Translations under genes and position numbers: made by a program
Notes under the pieces: generated by a model
The model's input: only the letters and a program-made list of their open reading frames with translations
Databases searched by the model: none
Told to the model about the DNA's origin: nothing
Shown here: in pieces, positions 19,352 through 29,500 of the stretch
How the letters are laid out: every line of letters begins with the position of its first letter
Position numbering within the stretch: the first letter of the stretch is position 1
Assembly: GCA_903866255.1 (NCBI GenBank)
Contig: CAIPMW010000076.1
Span: 62,001 to 126,000 of the forward strand
Direction of reading: 5' to 3'
Source: an uncultured Chlorobiaceae bacterium
GTDB lineage: Bacteria; Bacteroidota; Chlorobiia; Chlorobiales; Chlorobiaceae
Length of the DNA: 64,000 bases

Positions 19352-20527
19352 TCAACTTGATTCAACCGGGACAGCTCTTCTGTCACTCATCTCCGCACAG
19401 GGTACTCCTCGTGCAACAATTTTTTTGTACCGCTCAATCAAGCCCTGATTGACCTCAGACCAGGACTGCTGCTCAGCAAAAGCAAGACCACGCGCCTTCA
19501 GCTCTTTATGCCTCAATGAATTATCAAGCAATTCAATGCATTGTGCATAAAATGCTCCACTATCTCCTTCGGGAGCCACGAGGCCACCACCCGACCTCTC
19601 AACAACTTCCCTGCAACCCCCGGCATCAGAAACCACAACAGGCAATCCTGAAGCCAGCGCTTCAAGCGCAACATTACAAAAAGCCTCTGTTGTGGAAGGA
19701 AACAGAAACAGATCTCCACTGGCATAAGCGACAGAAAGCTTTTCTCCAGTAAGATAGCCGGTAAATACCGCCTCCGGCATTCTTCGCTTCATAGCCTCCT
19801 CCTCAGGACCGGAACCAATCATCACAAACCGTACCTTATCAGCGTATATCCCTTGCATAAACCGGTCGTACACATCCATCACCACCTCAATATCCTTATA
19901 CACCACAAAACGTCCAGCGTAGACAATCACCCTCCTGTCGGCAGCATTCCAAGCTAACCGAAGTTGCAGAGAGCGACGGGATGGATCAAAAAGCTCTTTG
20001 TCCACGCCCCGTGACCAGAGAGCAATGTTATTGATATGATGGCCTTCAAGTTTCAACCGAACACTCTCATTTGGAGCCAGCACAAGGGTGCAACTGTTGT
20101 AAAACCAGGCAAGGTATCTCCAGGCTAACCCGACAGCAAACCCAAGTCGATAGTAGGCAAGATAGGAGGGGAAATCCGTGTGGAAGGCCGATGCCACCGG
20201 AATGTTTTTTTCTCTGGCGTAAATGAGAAACTCTCTGCCAATAAGATCAGGTGTTGAAATATGGACAATATCCGGGAAAAAGGCTTCGAGCTGCAAGCGA
20301 ATGTCATTGGTAAAAAAGCCAAGTTTGTAATCGGGATAAAGCGGTATCGGAACAGAAGGCACCCCGTGAAGGGCTATGTCGCCAACATCATCACTGGAAG
20401 AGAGATCAGGAGACCACACCTCCACCTCGTGCTCCTGCTTCCTGAATGATGAAACCAGTTGATAAATGGATTTAACCGCTCCATCCTTATCCTTGACATA
20501 GCTCCCCGCATATAAGGCGATTTTCAT
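19352..20527 (-). CDS. Group 1 (GT4) glycosyltransferase
   Basis: The 391-residue GT-B enzyme has an N-terminal acceptor half with HISTPDLIGREF and SAFHTDFPSYLAYY. The C-terminal donor half has VYAGRFVVYKDIEVV, the E-x7-E element in FPSTTEAFCNVALEALASGLPVV, and SDAGGCREVV. The TDF/PSYL region resembles lipid mannosyl- and sulfoquinovosyl-transferases (MgtA/SqdX-like), so a glycolipid acceptor is possible. Chlorosomes and green sulfur bacterial membranes do contain glycolipids. The actual donor and acceptor cannot be told from sequence. It is the first gene of the gnd-zwf unit, 11 nt upstream of gnd. Confidence 0.85.
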   Translation of the reverse strand: MKIALYAGSYVKDKDGAVKSIYQLVSSFRKQEHEVEVWSPDLSSSDDVGDIALHGVPSVPIPLYPDYKLGFFTNDIRLQLEAFFPDIVHISTPDLIGREFLIYAREKNIPVASAFHTDFPSYLAYYRLGFAVGLAWRYLAWFYNSCTLVLAPNESVRLKLEGHHINNIALWSRGVDKELFDPSRRSLQLRLAWNAADRRVIVYAGRFVVYKDIEVVMDVYDRFMQGIYADKVRFVMIGSGPEEEAMKRRMPEAVFTGYLTGEKLSVAYASGDLFLFPSTTEAFCNVALEALASGLPVVVSDAGGCREVVERSGGGLVAPEGDSGAFYAQCIELLDNSLRHKELKARGLAFAEQQSWSEVNQGLIERYKKIVARGVPCAEMSDRRAVPVESS

Positions 20528-20652
20528 AACAGGCCAAATACAGAATAGATCAATTCAGTTTCACTGCTGCCAAACTCACGCAACCCCGCTTCGGTCGGCA
20601 GTCACCATTCAAAGGTAACATTTCCCTTGAAAAAGCACTCATTCGGGCCTGT

Positions 20653-21123
20653 TCACGGAACACCACAAGAGAGCTTTGCTACTTTTGGATGAACCAGCCT
20701 CTTGTAACTGTCGTAGGAGAGTCGCAGGAGTTCAGTATGAGCTCCAGCATTAAAGGCAATGTCGTCATCCTCCTCAAGCTCTTCAGAGACGTAAACCTCC
20801 ATACCATAAAGATTACCGAAGGGAGGCATGGCCCCAATCTCACATTCAGGGAAGATATCAACGAACTCTTTCTCGCTGGCCAGATCCACCTCCTGTTTAC
20901 CACAAAATTCCCGCAAAAGCTTAAAATCAAGCTGACGGGAGGCTGGTAAAACAACCATGGCCAAGGTGCCAGCAATCGTCACAACAACAGTTTTGGCAAG
21001 CTCTTTTCCCGGAACATGAGCGGAAGCAGCAATCTCCTGCGCCGTATAGGCCGGAGAGTGGCTGACCACAAAATACCTGACCGCATGACTGTCAAGAAAT
21101 TCCCTTAATTTGCGAATAGGCAC
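20653..21123 (-). CDS. YbaK/ProX-type aminoacyl-tRNA deacylase domain protein
   Basis: The 156-residue free-standing editing domain hydrolyses mischarged aminoacyl-tRNA (typically Cys- or Ala-tRNA-Pro). The N-terminal SPAYTAQEIAASAHVPGKELAKTVV contains the conserved lysine. PASRQLDFKLL and the C-terminal GAMPPFGNLYGMEVYVSEEL follow the usual order. The start is GTG at 21123, supported by GGAGG about 6 nt before it. It stands alone between the glycosyltransferase and an outer-membrane protein gene. Confidence 0.88.
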   Translation of the reverse strand: MPIRKLREFLDSHAVRYFVVSHSPAYTAQEIAASAHVPGKELAKTVVVTIAGTLAMVVLPASRQLDFKLLREFCGKQEVDLASEKEFVDIFPECEIGAMPPFGNLYGMEVYVSEELEEDDDIAFNAGAHTELLRLSYDSYKRLVHPKVAKLSCGVP

Positions 21124-21182
21124 GACAACCTCCCTTGTTAAACGGTTATTGACAACTGCTCAAAAAACCTTGATCCGTCGCA

Positions 21183-21725
21183 TCACAGACCAACTCTCAA
21201 TCCAATAGTCACATTGTTCGTCCCTATACTGTATTTATGACCACCCAATATTGGATCGGCAGTACTGGCATGACGATACTGGAGATCAAGAGTCGTAAAA
21301 GGAAAAACATGAACCCCTGCTCCAGCGCCAACCTGCCAGGCGACTACACGGTCGCTGCCATTCCCTCCATAAATATTTGCAACGCCAACTCCGGCACTGA
21401 GAAAAGGGGCAACCGGAATAACTGGAACGGCTATATCCAGATAGTAGTTCGCCATATAGGTGGTCATCGACAACTTTTTCAACATATTCTTGATGTCATT
21501 ATTCTGATACCCAACCTCCGCTTCAACACGATAGTGGCCACCATCAAGCCCGACAGCCCCGGCGAGATGATAACTATAACTATAAGAGCTGGCTGTATAT
21601 TTAGAATCACCCATTGAGGCGAGACCCACTGCACCTCTCACATAAGGCATTGCAACAGTAACAGATGGAACGGACATCAACAAAGCAATGAACCCTGCGA
21701 CGACTCCAGCCACTCTTTTTTTCAT
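21183..21725 (-). CDS. Outer-membrane beta-barrel protein
   Basis: The 180-residue protein has a signal peptide (MKKRVAGVVAGFIALLMSVP, then TVAMPYV). A small barrel follows: alternating strands such as SYSYHLAGAVGLDGGHYRVEAEVGY and a terminal strand NNVTIGLRVGL that ends close to an aromatic/hydrophobic residue. It resembles opacity/surface-antigen-type 8-stranded barrels of Chlorobi. ATG at 21725 is chosen because AAGAG lies about 7 nt upstream and it starts the signal peptide. Function is unknown; it is probably structural or adhesive. Confidence 0.8.
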   Translation of the reverse strand: MKKRVAGVVAGFIALLMSVPSVTVAMPYVRGAVGLASMGDSKYTASSYSYSYHLAGAVGLDGGHYRVEAEVGYQNNDIKNMLKKLSMTTYMANYYLDIAVPVIPVAPFLSAGVGVANIYGGNGSDRVVAWQVGAGAGVHVFPFTTLDLQYRHASTADPILGGHKYSIGTNNVTIGLRVGL

Positions 21726-22005
21726 CACTGACTCTTTTCCCTGCATTTATAATAAACAACTCACAAGCAACTCTGTAAGCAAGGTAACATAATACGGGAA
21801 TAAGGCCAAGCCAGCAACACCCCTGACTCAACCAGATCGCCCCCCCGAGAATACCTGGCTTCTCCGTAGTACAATACAGCGCTACACTGTAATGTAACGA
21901 AAAAGCAGTTCAGCCAAACGGGTGGTTTTTTTGCAGGGAGTAATCTGTTCTGTACATTGCCTCCTCAAACGAAAAGGATACAACAACATCTACCCAAACC
22001 CCTCT

Positions 22006-22761
22006 ATGGAATGGATCGCACAGCCAGAAGCATGGATCGCTTTGGCAACCTTGACAGCTCTGGAGATAGTTCTCGGTATTGATAATATTATTTTCATCTC
22101 AATCATCGTCGGGCGCCTGCCAAAAGCGCAGCAAGGCAAAGGGAGAATCATAGGGCTTGGCCTCGCCATGCTCACCAGAATCGCCCTTCTGCTCTCTATA
22201 AAATGGGTAATGAGCTTGACAACAGGACTCTTTACCCTCCTCAGTCACACCATTTCAGGTCGCGACCTGATTCTGCTTGGCGGCGGGCTCTTTCTGCTGG
22301 CCAAAAGCACCCAGGAGATTCACCAAAGTCTTGAGGGGGAAGAAGAGACTAAACTGGGTAAGTCAAGCAGCAATTTTATCTTTACCATGCTGCAAATTGC
22401 GGTCATCGATATTGTCTTTTCGCTCGACTCGGTCATTACCGCTGTAGGTCTTGCTGATGATATTCAGGTGATGATCATCGCTATCATGATCTCTATCGGC
22501 ATCATGATGCTGGGAGCCAAGGCTATCAGCGATTATGTTGAAGCTCACCCGACCATCAAAATGCTCGCGCTCAGCTTTCTCATCCTTGTCGGTGTCACCC
22601 TGCTTGCCGAGGGCGCTGGATTTGAAATTCCCAAAGGGTACATCTACTTCGCCATGACCTTCTCGGTCGCCGTCGAGATGCTGAATATCCGCCTGCGCAA
22701 AAAATCTGCCAGGCCTGTCCATCTGCGTACAACAATGAATATCGACGGAGAGAGGGGGTGA
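22006..22761 (+). CDS. TerC-family membrane protein
   Basis: The 251-residue polytopic protein has the two acidic membrane motifs of TerC: LEIVLGIDNIIF (near residue 20) and VFSLDSVITAVG (near residue 145). The segment ISGRDLILLGGGLFLLAKS lies between them. Members associate with tellurite resistance, but several act in metal (manganese) export or help membrane protein folding. The start at 22006 puts MEWIAQPEAW first; the open frame upstream is not conserved. It converges on the RNA methyltransferase gene with 35 nt between them. Confidence 0.88.
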   Translation: MEWIAQPEAWIALATLTALEIVLGIDNIIFISIIVGRLPKAQQGKGRIIGLGLAMLTRIALLLSIKWVMSLTTGLFTLLSHTISGRDLILLGGGLFLLAKSTQEIHQSLEGEEETKLGKSSSNFIFTMLQIAVIDIVFSLDSVITAVGLADDIQVMIIAIMISIGIMMLGAKAISDYVEAHPTIKMLALSFLILVGVTLLAEGAGFEIPKGYIYFAMTFSVAVEMLNIRLRKKSARPVHLRTTMNIDGERG

Positions 22762-22796
22762 AGTAAACTCTCGGACAATGAAAGTACATCCACGCT

Positions 22797-23588
22797 TCAC
22801 CCCAGCGCCAACCGCTCCATCAAAATAGCGGCTGAAACTGACGCGTTGAGCGACTCAACCCTCACCCGTGCGCCAGCGTGAGGGATGCGAACCAGCAGGT
22901 CAGCCAGCGCTATTACCGATTTACTGACCCCATTGGCTTCGTTGCCAATCACCAGTACAACTTTTTCAGGCCACGCCGGGAATTCCCGAAAATCCTGGCC
23001 ATCAAGCGATGTGCAAAGAATGGAATAGCCTTTTTTTTGGAGACGGTAAAGCTCGTGATGAAGCTGCCCAACACCGTAATGACGGAGAGCAAAGATGCTT
23101 CCCGCACATGAACGTATCACTTTGGGATTATAGCGGTCGGCGGTTCCAGCGCTGCAAATCATCGCGTCTACGCCAAACCATACCGCCGTTCTGAGGATAG
23201 TGCCCACATTGCCCGGATCCTGAAGATCATCAAGGGCAACGACAAGCGATCGCCCGGGCTTTTCCGGCGCTGCAGGCACCTCATGCCGAGGCTGTCGAAA
23301 AACACCAAAAATACCCTGCGGCGTGGAGGTTCCGGCAAGCTGAGCAGACTCTTTTTCGGTGACAGAAAAGAGCTTTTTCTGGTACGCCTCTGCAAAACGG
23401 GCTGCCTCTGTTTCACCATCCCTGACCAGCAGGGCAACAAGCATCTCCTCATCCGGCAAGTTCAGGCAAAGTTCTTGCACCGTGCGAAGCCCTTCAGCGA
23501 GAAACAGCTCCTCCGAATCCCTGAACTTTTTCTGGTGAAGCTTCACAAAATAGCGCAACCTGGCTTTGCTTAACACAACCGGTGTCAT
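22797..23588 (-). CDS. TrmH/SpoU-family RNA 2'-O-methyltransferase
   Basis: The 263-residue SPOUT enzyme has an N-terminal substrate-binding domain (about 100 residues, eL30-like). The trefoil-knot methyltransferase has three motifs: LDDLQDPGNVGTILRTA, VLVIGNEANGVS and IPHAGARVRVESLNASVSAAIL. It would methylate a ribose in 23S rRNA or tRNA using SAM; the site cannot be read from sequence. The gene overlaps the preceding hypothetical gene by 4 nt (ATGA), suggesting coupled translation. Confidence 0.9.
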   Translation of the reverse strand: MTPVVLSKARLRYFVKLHQKKFRDSEELFLAEGLRTVQELCLNLPDEEMLVALLVRDGETEAARFAEAYQKKLFSVTEKESAQLAGTSTPQGIFGVFRQPRHEVPAAPEKPGRSLVVALDDLQDPGNVGTILRTAVWFGVDAMICSAGTADRYNPKVIRSCAGSIFALRHYGVGQLHHELYRLQKKGYSILCTSLDGQDFREFPAWPEKVVLVIGNEANGVSKSVIALADLLVRIPHAGARVRVESLNASVSAAILMERLALG

Positions 23589-24400
23589 GGCTTCATCCCC
23601 GCCCTCTTCAGACTTGCAATAACCGATTTTGGATTGTGCTCAAAATCCTCTGGTGGTCTCCCCGTTCCTCGTAAAAGAGCCGCATCATCAAGATCAACAA
23701 AAATACCATCGCCACATTTCTCATCATTCCCAGCGCCTGTCATGCAACGGCGAATATACTCGTCAAAACTCTCCTTATCCATGGTATGCCCTTCCAAAAT
23801 AGAGGTCTGTTCTCCATCTCTTGCGGGGGCCTCGCCCCTGGATGTTGACTCTTCATGAACCATCAGCGTCATCTTGAGCATCACCTCTTCACGAGAAAGC
23901 TCACCAAAACCAGCTTTTTTCACAAGTCGGACAAAAGAGCTGTCGTCAATCTTTTCCATCATAAGAAGTAACTGCCCAAGCCCACCATACATCTCCGCGT
24001 GAGCCTTGATGGCCTCTTCAATCGTCGCTATCGATTCACCTGCTGACGGATTATGACTGTTGCGCGACTCTGCGGTCGGAGGTATCGGAGCGCCTCCCTT
24101 TTTCCTCGTAAACCTCTCCCCACCAAGAAACTCCTCATCAACACTGTACTCTCTGAGCCGATCGTGCATCACATCGGAGCGCTTGGCCTTTGCTCGCCGC
24201 GACGAGACAGAGTCAATCTCCGCCCGCTGCTGCAGCAAAAGTCGCACCACGATAAGTATACCCGTCATGGCGACAGCGATAACAAAACAGAAAACAATCA
24301 TCTCCAGTCTGAAACCAAACAACAGCACCACAAGACACTCGGCAACAAGGAGCCCGAAAAACAGAGCGAGAAGGAGTTTCAGAAAAAATCGTTCATTCAT
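23585..24400 (-). CDS. Hypothetical protein with two N-terminal membrane segments
   Basis: The 271-residue protein starts with two membrane helices (FLKLLLALFFGLLVAECLVVLLFG and MIVFCFVIAVAMTGILIVV). A basic cytoplasmic linker and a mostly helical, acidic C-terminal region follow. The latter includes KKAGFGELSREEVMLKMTLMVHEES, which may be protein-interacting. No known domain is recognised. The gene is translationally coupled to the SpoU methyltransferase. Another short open frame overlaps its start. It is probably specific to green sulfur bacteria. Confidence 0.7.
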   Translation of the reverse strand: MNERFFLKLLLALFFGLLVAECLVVLLFGFRLEMIVFCFVIAVAMTGILIVVRLLLQQRAEIDSVSSRRAKAKRSDVMHDRLREYSVDEEFLGGERFTRKKGGAPIPPTAESRNSHNPSAGESIATIEEAIKAHAEMYGGLGQLLLMMEKIDDSSFVRLVKKAGFGELSREEVMLKMTLMVHEESTSRGEAPARDGEQTSILEGHTMDKESFDEYIRRCMTGAGNDEKCGDGIFVDLDDAALLRGTGRPPEDFEHNPKSVIASLKRAGMKP

Positions 24401-24554
24401 AATTCAATGGTGGCTTTATAATCATCAATACCTGCTGAAAACGCTTGTGCAAGAGATGACACCGCTCCGCAGCAACTCCTTTGTAACAGGTGACAATATC
24501 AACGAAAAACTCACTTCTACCACTCTCTTTACCTCCAACTGATTTTTTCGGCAT
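24393..24554 (-). CDS. Possible small protein (53 residues)
   Basis: This open frame starts at ATG 24554 (MPKKSVGGKESGRSEF) and contains FFVDIVTCYKG and CHLLHKRFQQVLMI. It overlaps the start of the next gene by 8 nt in the same direction, a spacing seen in real operons. It has no recognised domain and no strong ribosome binding site. It may be real or chance; composition does not decide it. Confidence 0.35.
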   Translation of the reverse strand: MPKKSVGGKESGRSEFFVDIVTCYKGVAAERCHLLHKRFQQVLMIIKPPLNYE

Positions 24555-24684
24555 GATTATTTCAAGAGTTGGCAGAAAAAGCAATACCTTTAAACAAAGG
24601 ATAATGTTAAGAGAATAAACGGAATGTCCTTCAGTTGAGCAAATGTTTCATAGTGTTTAAACTTCTGCATCAGTATAACAGACA

Positions 24685-25422
24685 ATGACCCATTCAGGCA
24701 AAAAAGTATGCTTCATGACTGGCGCTTCGGGCCTGCTCGGTGGTGAAATTGCGCTTTCATTGGCCGGAGAGGGATATACCATTTTCTTTACCTGGAACAC
24801 ATCGGAAGAGAAAGCTGCCCAAACCCTCGAAAAAATCCGCTGGATAAGCCCGGAATCGCGGATGATCCGCTGCGATGTCTCAAAACCCGCCGAAATCAGC
24901 AGCGCTTTTGCAGCTTTTCAGGAGCAGTTTGACCGGCTTGACCTGTTGATTGCCAGCGCATCGAATTTTTTCAGCACCCCACTCCCTTATGTCACCGAAA
25001 AGCAGTGGGACTGCCTGGTAGACACTAACCTGAAAGGCACCTTTTTTACCATGCAAGAGGCAGTACGCATCATGCAGAAACAGTCGTTCGTGTCACGCAT
25101 CATCTCCTTGACCGATATTTCTGCCAACCTTGTGTGGCGAAATTTTGCCCCTTACACCGTCTCAAAAGCAGGCATCCAGCACCTGACGAAAGTCTTCGCA
25201 AAAACCTTTGCACCACACATTCTTGTAAATTCAATTGCGCCGGGCACCATCACCCTGCATCCTGACAAGGAGCTTCAGCCAATTGAAGATACGATCAATA
25301 GCATTCCGCTCAAACGACCCGGCGACCCGCTTGATATTATTCGAGCCATTATCTTTCTCCTGGAGAGCGATTATATCACCGGACAGGTTATTACTGTTGA
25401 CGGAGGAAGACTTCTTCAGTAA
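24685..25422 (+). CDS. Short-chain dehydrogenase/reductase
   Basis: The 245-residue classical SDR has the cofactor motif [10 protein letters not shown] (12-21), the NAG-equivalent ASASN near 90, and the active-site pair Tyr157/Lys161 in YTVSKAG. The C-terminal [11 protein letters not shown] and [10 protein letters not shown] fit pteridine reductase or FabG-like enzymes. A pteridine/dihydrofolate reductase-like (FolM) role is possible but not shown. It is flanked by about 260 nt upstream with no supported gene and by an 81-nt gap before the DUF883-like protein. Confidence 0.85.
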   Translation: MTHSGKKVCFMTGASGLLGGEIALSLAGEGYTIFFTWNTSEEKAAQTLEKIRWISPESRMIRCDVSKPAEISSAFAAFQEQFDRLDLLIASASNFFSTPLPYVTEKQWDCLVDTNLKGTFFTMQEAVRIMQKQSFVSRIISLTDISANLVWRNFAPYTVSKAGIQHLTKVFAKTFAPHILVNSIAPGTITLHPDKELQPIEDTINSIPLKRPGDPLDIIRAIIFLLESDYITGQVITVDGGRLLQ

Positions 25423-25503
25423 GTGGGCCATGCAAAGACCATATTGTTTTTATATATTTGTCACAAAGGTTTACCACAACTTATGAAATATCGTTGAACG
25501 CTT

Positions 25504-25773
25504 ATGGAACAGGAAATCCCGGTTACTATACACAGCAGCAAGCCAAAGGGGTTTGCAGAAGAGCATCAGTATGAAGCAACAAAACAGCGGTCAGAGACCA
25601 GGGAAACACTTGTTGATGTGTTATCAGGCTTCAAAGAGAGTGAGCTTGGTGCGCTGCTGTTGAAAGGCGCTGAAAAGACAACGGAGTATATTAAAAAGAA
25701 TCCCGTGCAGGCGATGCTCTTTTCAGCAGGCGCAGGTGCTTTGTTTGGACTTATATTGAAAAAGAAGCGATAA
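25504..25773 (+). CDS. Small membrane-anchored protein (DUF883/ElaB-like)
   Basis: This 89-residue protein has a long polar helical N-terminal part and a C-terminal glycine-rich membrane segment (AMLFSAGAGALFGLILKKKR) preceded by KKNPVQ. This is the layout of ElaB/YqjD/DUF883 proteins, which tether ribosomes or respond to stress at the inner membrane in E. coli. The resemblance is in layout, not strong sequence identity. It is the first of three small genes (25504-26596) running into the GH13 gene. Confidence 0.7.
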   Translation: MEQEIPVTIHSSKPKGFAEEHQYEATKQRSETRETLVDVLSGFKESELGALLLKGAEKTTEYIKKNPVQAMLFSAGAGALFGLILKKKR

Positions 25774-25794
25774 AAAGCATTGACTTTGGATACT

Positions 25795-26196
25795 ATGATA
25801 AATCGGCAGGATAGAGAGGGTGATAACAAGACCTCCGTGCAACATAAAAAAAACGGAATGCAGCAACTGTTCGACGAGTCAGCAACTTCCATGTATAGGG
25901 ATGTTATGGCCATTATTGAGGCAAAATTAGAGTTGCTCAAGATAGAGATGACTGAAAAGCTTGCCCTTGCCGGTGCTGGCGTTGTGCTTGGTGTCATACT
26001 TGTTATTGGTACAGGTTACTTTATCACCACCTTCGCGCTGCTCGCAGGCGAGCTTCTGGGACATCCTTTTCTTGGTTATCTTCTGGTAAGCTTTATCTTT
26101 CTTCTGTGCTTTCTGTTTTTGACAAAAATCAGACCATTACTCCTTAAAAATCTGATCCGGAAAATCCTCTTATCCATCCATGACTACACCAAATGA
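25795..26196 (+). CDS. YqjE/phage-holin-like (DUF1469) membrane protein
   Basis: The 133-residue protein has an N-terminal helix (MYRDVMAIIEAKLELLKIEMTEKLAL) and two membrane segments (GAGVVLGVILVIGTGYFITTFALL and LGYLLVSFIFLLCFLFL). This is the typical form of YqjE/holin-X proteins, which often follow a DUF883 gene. ATG at 25795 is preferred over a TTG at 25780. It overlaps the next gene by 17 nt. Together with its neighbours it resembles the E. coli yqjD-yqjE-yqjK group, whose role is unclear. Confidence 0.75.
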   Translation: MINRQDREGDNKTSVQHKKNGMQQLFDESATSMYRDVMAIIEAKLELLKIEMTEKLALAGAGVVLGVILVIGTGYFITTFALLAGELLGHPFLGYLLVSFIFLLCFLFLTKIRPLLLKNLIRKILLSIHDYTK

Positions 26197-26596
26197 GCCT
26201 TTAGCCAGCATTCAGGCACGCATAGAAGAGCTGCATCATACCATTACGGAAAAGGAGGAGCAGATAAAATTGAGAACCAAAAAACTTGCGGCGGATCTAA
26301 AAAAAGAGATTTCTCCAGAAAACATTATCAGGCAGCACCCTAAAAAAGCAGCAGGAGCAGCTTTTTTGACCGGTCTGCTCCTCACAAGAGCATTGAGGGG
26401 ACATGGAAGCCCTTCCAATCGGGTGGAGCACACACAACACACCATTCCATCGCAACACTTGTCGGCAAAGAGCAAAACCGCCCTCTCCGCCATTGGATTT
26501 GAGGTACTGCGCACCGTAAAGGATATTGGATTTACATACCTTCAGCGCTACCTTGAAAAAAAATCAGATAGACGGGCATTCAGATCTGTCCATTAA
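26180..26596 (+). CDS. Small helical protein, DUF3618-like
   Basis: The 138-residue product starts with a coiled-coil region (IQARIEELHHTITEKEEQIKLRTKKL). A QHPKKAAGAAFLTGLLLTRAL segment follows that looks like the membrane-association motif of DUF3618 or YqjK-like proteins. The C-terminal 60 residues are polar. It overlaps the YqjE-like gene at the start and the likely start of the GH13 gene at its end, so the three small genes and the GH13 gene form one compact run. Confidence 0.65.
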   Translation: MTTPNEPLASIQARIEELHHTITEKEEQIKLRTKKLAADLKKEISPENIIRQHPKKAAGAAFLTGLLLTRALRGHGSPSNRVEHTQHTIPSQHLSAKSKTALSAIGFEVLRTVKDIGFTYLQRYLEKKSDRRAFRSVH

Positions 26597-29500
26597 AACC
26601 CGTTGGACAACATTCAAAAATTTTTTTTCAGTGACCATCAAGCACAACCTCCCAGTGTTACAAAACAAAGAACACTTTTATGTCAACAGGAATGCCAGAG
26701 AGCTTTTTCATCTTGCCGATCCTGAATTTCTTCTAATATCCGGTTCAGGTACAGAAAGCCTGAAAAGATCTGAAAAACAGGCGGTAGTCATTAACAATTA
26801 TCTGAAGCAACAGAAGGGCGCTGAAGCAAAAGCGATCCTTCCGGCACAGCTCCACGGCATGAAACTGCTGCACGAACTGTTCCATGCCATTATGATAAAA
26901 GCCATCACCTTACGGCAACCGAACTTTCTTCAAAACGTCTTTGGAGCCTTTCAGGAAGAAATCTCCCCTGAGCAGTCGGAAGAGTACCTGACTCACTTTA
27001 CAACCTCTTTTCCTACACAAAAGCTGTATGCGGGAGAAGTGACGCACACCGAATGGCTGAAGCTGCAAAGCAATAAAAAAGAGGTACTTGAAGAGTCTTT
27101 TCTTGTCTGGCTGAATAACCAGAATCCTGCGCTTGAGCAGTTTGCTGATCTTTTGACTGATCCTCTGACAAAAGAGGCGGCATACAGGAAGTTGATCATG
27201 ACCATGCGGAACTCCATGCAGGCGATGGGGCCCGTTGGATCGGACAATCTCGATCTCGCAGAACTGCTCATCAGCCCGATCAAATATGCACCAACGTCCA
27301 TTCTTGACCAGCTTCGCTACATCCGTCTGAATTGGGCAGAGCTGCTTGAAGAATCCGCCTTCTGGGGACTGCTGGCAGGAGCTATTGATTTTATCGAAGA
27401 TGAAGACAAGTATCTGTTCTTTGAACAGATTGCTCGTGAAAAAGCGCTCCGCAATGATGGTCATGAGTTTGAAAAAGAGGCACACGTACCTGATTACACC
27501 TTTGATGACGCCAATGCCCCTGCAAATTATTCCGTTGATTCATCCTGGATGCCAGAAGTGGTGATGCTGGCAAAGAGCACCTACGTCTGGCTCGATCAGC
27601 TCAGCAAACTCTACCGGCGTCCAATTTACCGCTTGCAGGATATTCCCGATGAGGAGCTCAATGCCATCGCTGATCGCGGGTTTACCGCCTTGTGGCTGAT
27701 TGGTCTCTGGCAGCGGAGTTACGCCTCGCAGAAGATCAAGCAACTCCATGGCAATCCCGAAGCGAAAGCTTCAGCTTATGCACTTGAAAAATACGATATT
27801 TCGGACGACATCGGTGGCTACGACGGCTATCTGAACCTGATGCACCGGGCAAAACAGCGCGGCGTTCGTCTTGCGAGCGACATGGTGCCAAACCACACAG
27901 CGATGGATTCCGAACTGGTGCGCAATAATCCTGACTGGTTTCTGTCAACATACACGCCGCCTTACTATAATTACTCCTATAACGGACCGAACCTCAGCAG
28001 CGATCAGCGCTACGGCATCTATCTTGAAGATGGCTACTGGAATCGCTCTGATGCTGCCGTTACCTTCAAGCGGGTGGATTATATGAATGGCGATACCCGC
28101 TACATCTATCACGGCAATGACGGCACCAACATGCCGTGGAACGACACCGCGCAGCTCAATTTCCTCAGCGCCGAGGTGCGAGAAGGGGTGATTCAGCAGG
28201 TTCTCCATGTGGCAAGAATGTTTCCTATTATCCGTTTTGATGCCGCCATGGTGCTGGCAAAACGGCATATCCAGCGGCTCTGGTTCCCGCTGCATGGCCA
28301 CAGCGCTGCCGTCCCTTCACGTTCCTCCCACTCCATGAGTATGGCTGAGTTTGATGCAGCCATTCCCGTAGAGTTCTGGCGGGAAGTGGTTGACCGTATT
28401 CATCAGGAGGTACCAGACACGCTGCTGCTTGCCGAAGCCTTCTGGATGCTCGAAGGCTACTTTGTGCGCACCCTCGGCATGCACCGCGTCTATAACAGCG
28501 CCTTCATGCACATGCTCAAGAAGGAGGATAACGCCAACTACCGCTACCTCATCAAGAACACGCTGGAGTTTGACGCTGAAATTCTGAAGCGCTACGTCAA
28601 CTTCATGAATAATCCCGACGAAGATACCGCCATTGCCCAGTTTGGGCGAGGCGATAAATATTTCGGTGTCTGCATGATGATGATTACCATGCCGGGTCTC
28701 CCGATGTTTGGGCACGGACAGGTTGAAGGCTTTACCGAGAAATACGGCATGGAGTACGCCAAAGCCTATTACGATGAGCAGCCCGACGATCATCTTGTCT
28801 GGCGCCACTATCACGAGATTTTCCCGATCATGAAGAAGCGACCGCTCTTTGCCGAGGTGCGCAACTTCTTTCTCTACGATGTCTATTCACCGGAGGGGAT
28901 GGTCAACGAAAATATCTTCGCCTACTCCAATCGGCTCGGCAATGAAACCGCGCTTGTTATCTTCAACAACTGCTTTGAACAGGCTACCGGCTGGATCAAA
29001 ATGTCCGTCGGTTACCGTCAGAACGACGAGATCCGCCAAAGCTCTCTCTCCGACGGTCTCAACCTGAGCCATCAGGAGAACACCTTTGTTGTCTTCAGGG
29101 ATCATGCCAGTGGCCTTGAGTTTATCCGCTCCTGCCAGGAGATTGCCTATAACGGCATGATGGTTGCTGTGGATGGTTATCGATACAACGTCTTCCTTGA
29201 CTTCAGGGAGGTTTATCCCTCAAAACTGAGACCTTACTACCGCCTTGCAGCGGAACTCAACGGGCGTGGTGTTCCATCAATCGAGCTGGCCGCTCTCACC
29301 ATGAGCCTCACGCCGCTCCACCGCATCATCACAACGGCGCTCACCTCTGAAGCTGAGACTTTTGAAGAGGAGATGTTTGAAGCAACGCTAACGACCTTGC
29401 TCGAAGCGGTTGCCCGGCAGTTCAGTGAGTTGATGGAAAAACCGCTTGACGTACCAGAAAACCTTGCAGCAGAGGCTACGGAGCTCTACAAGCAAGCGCT

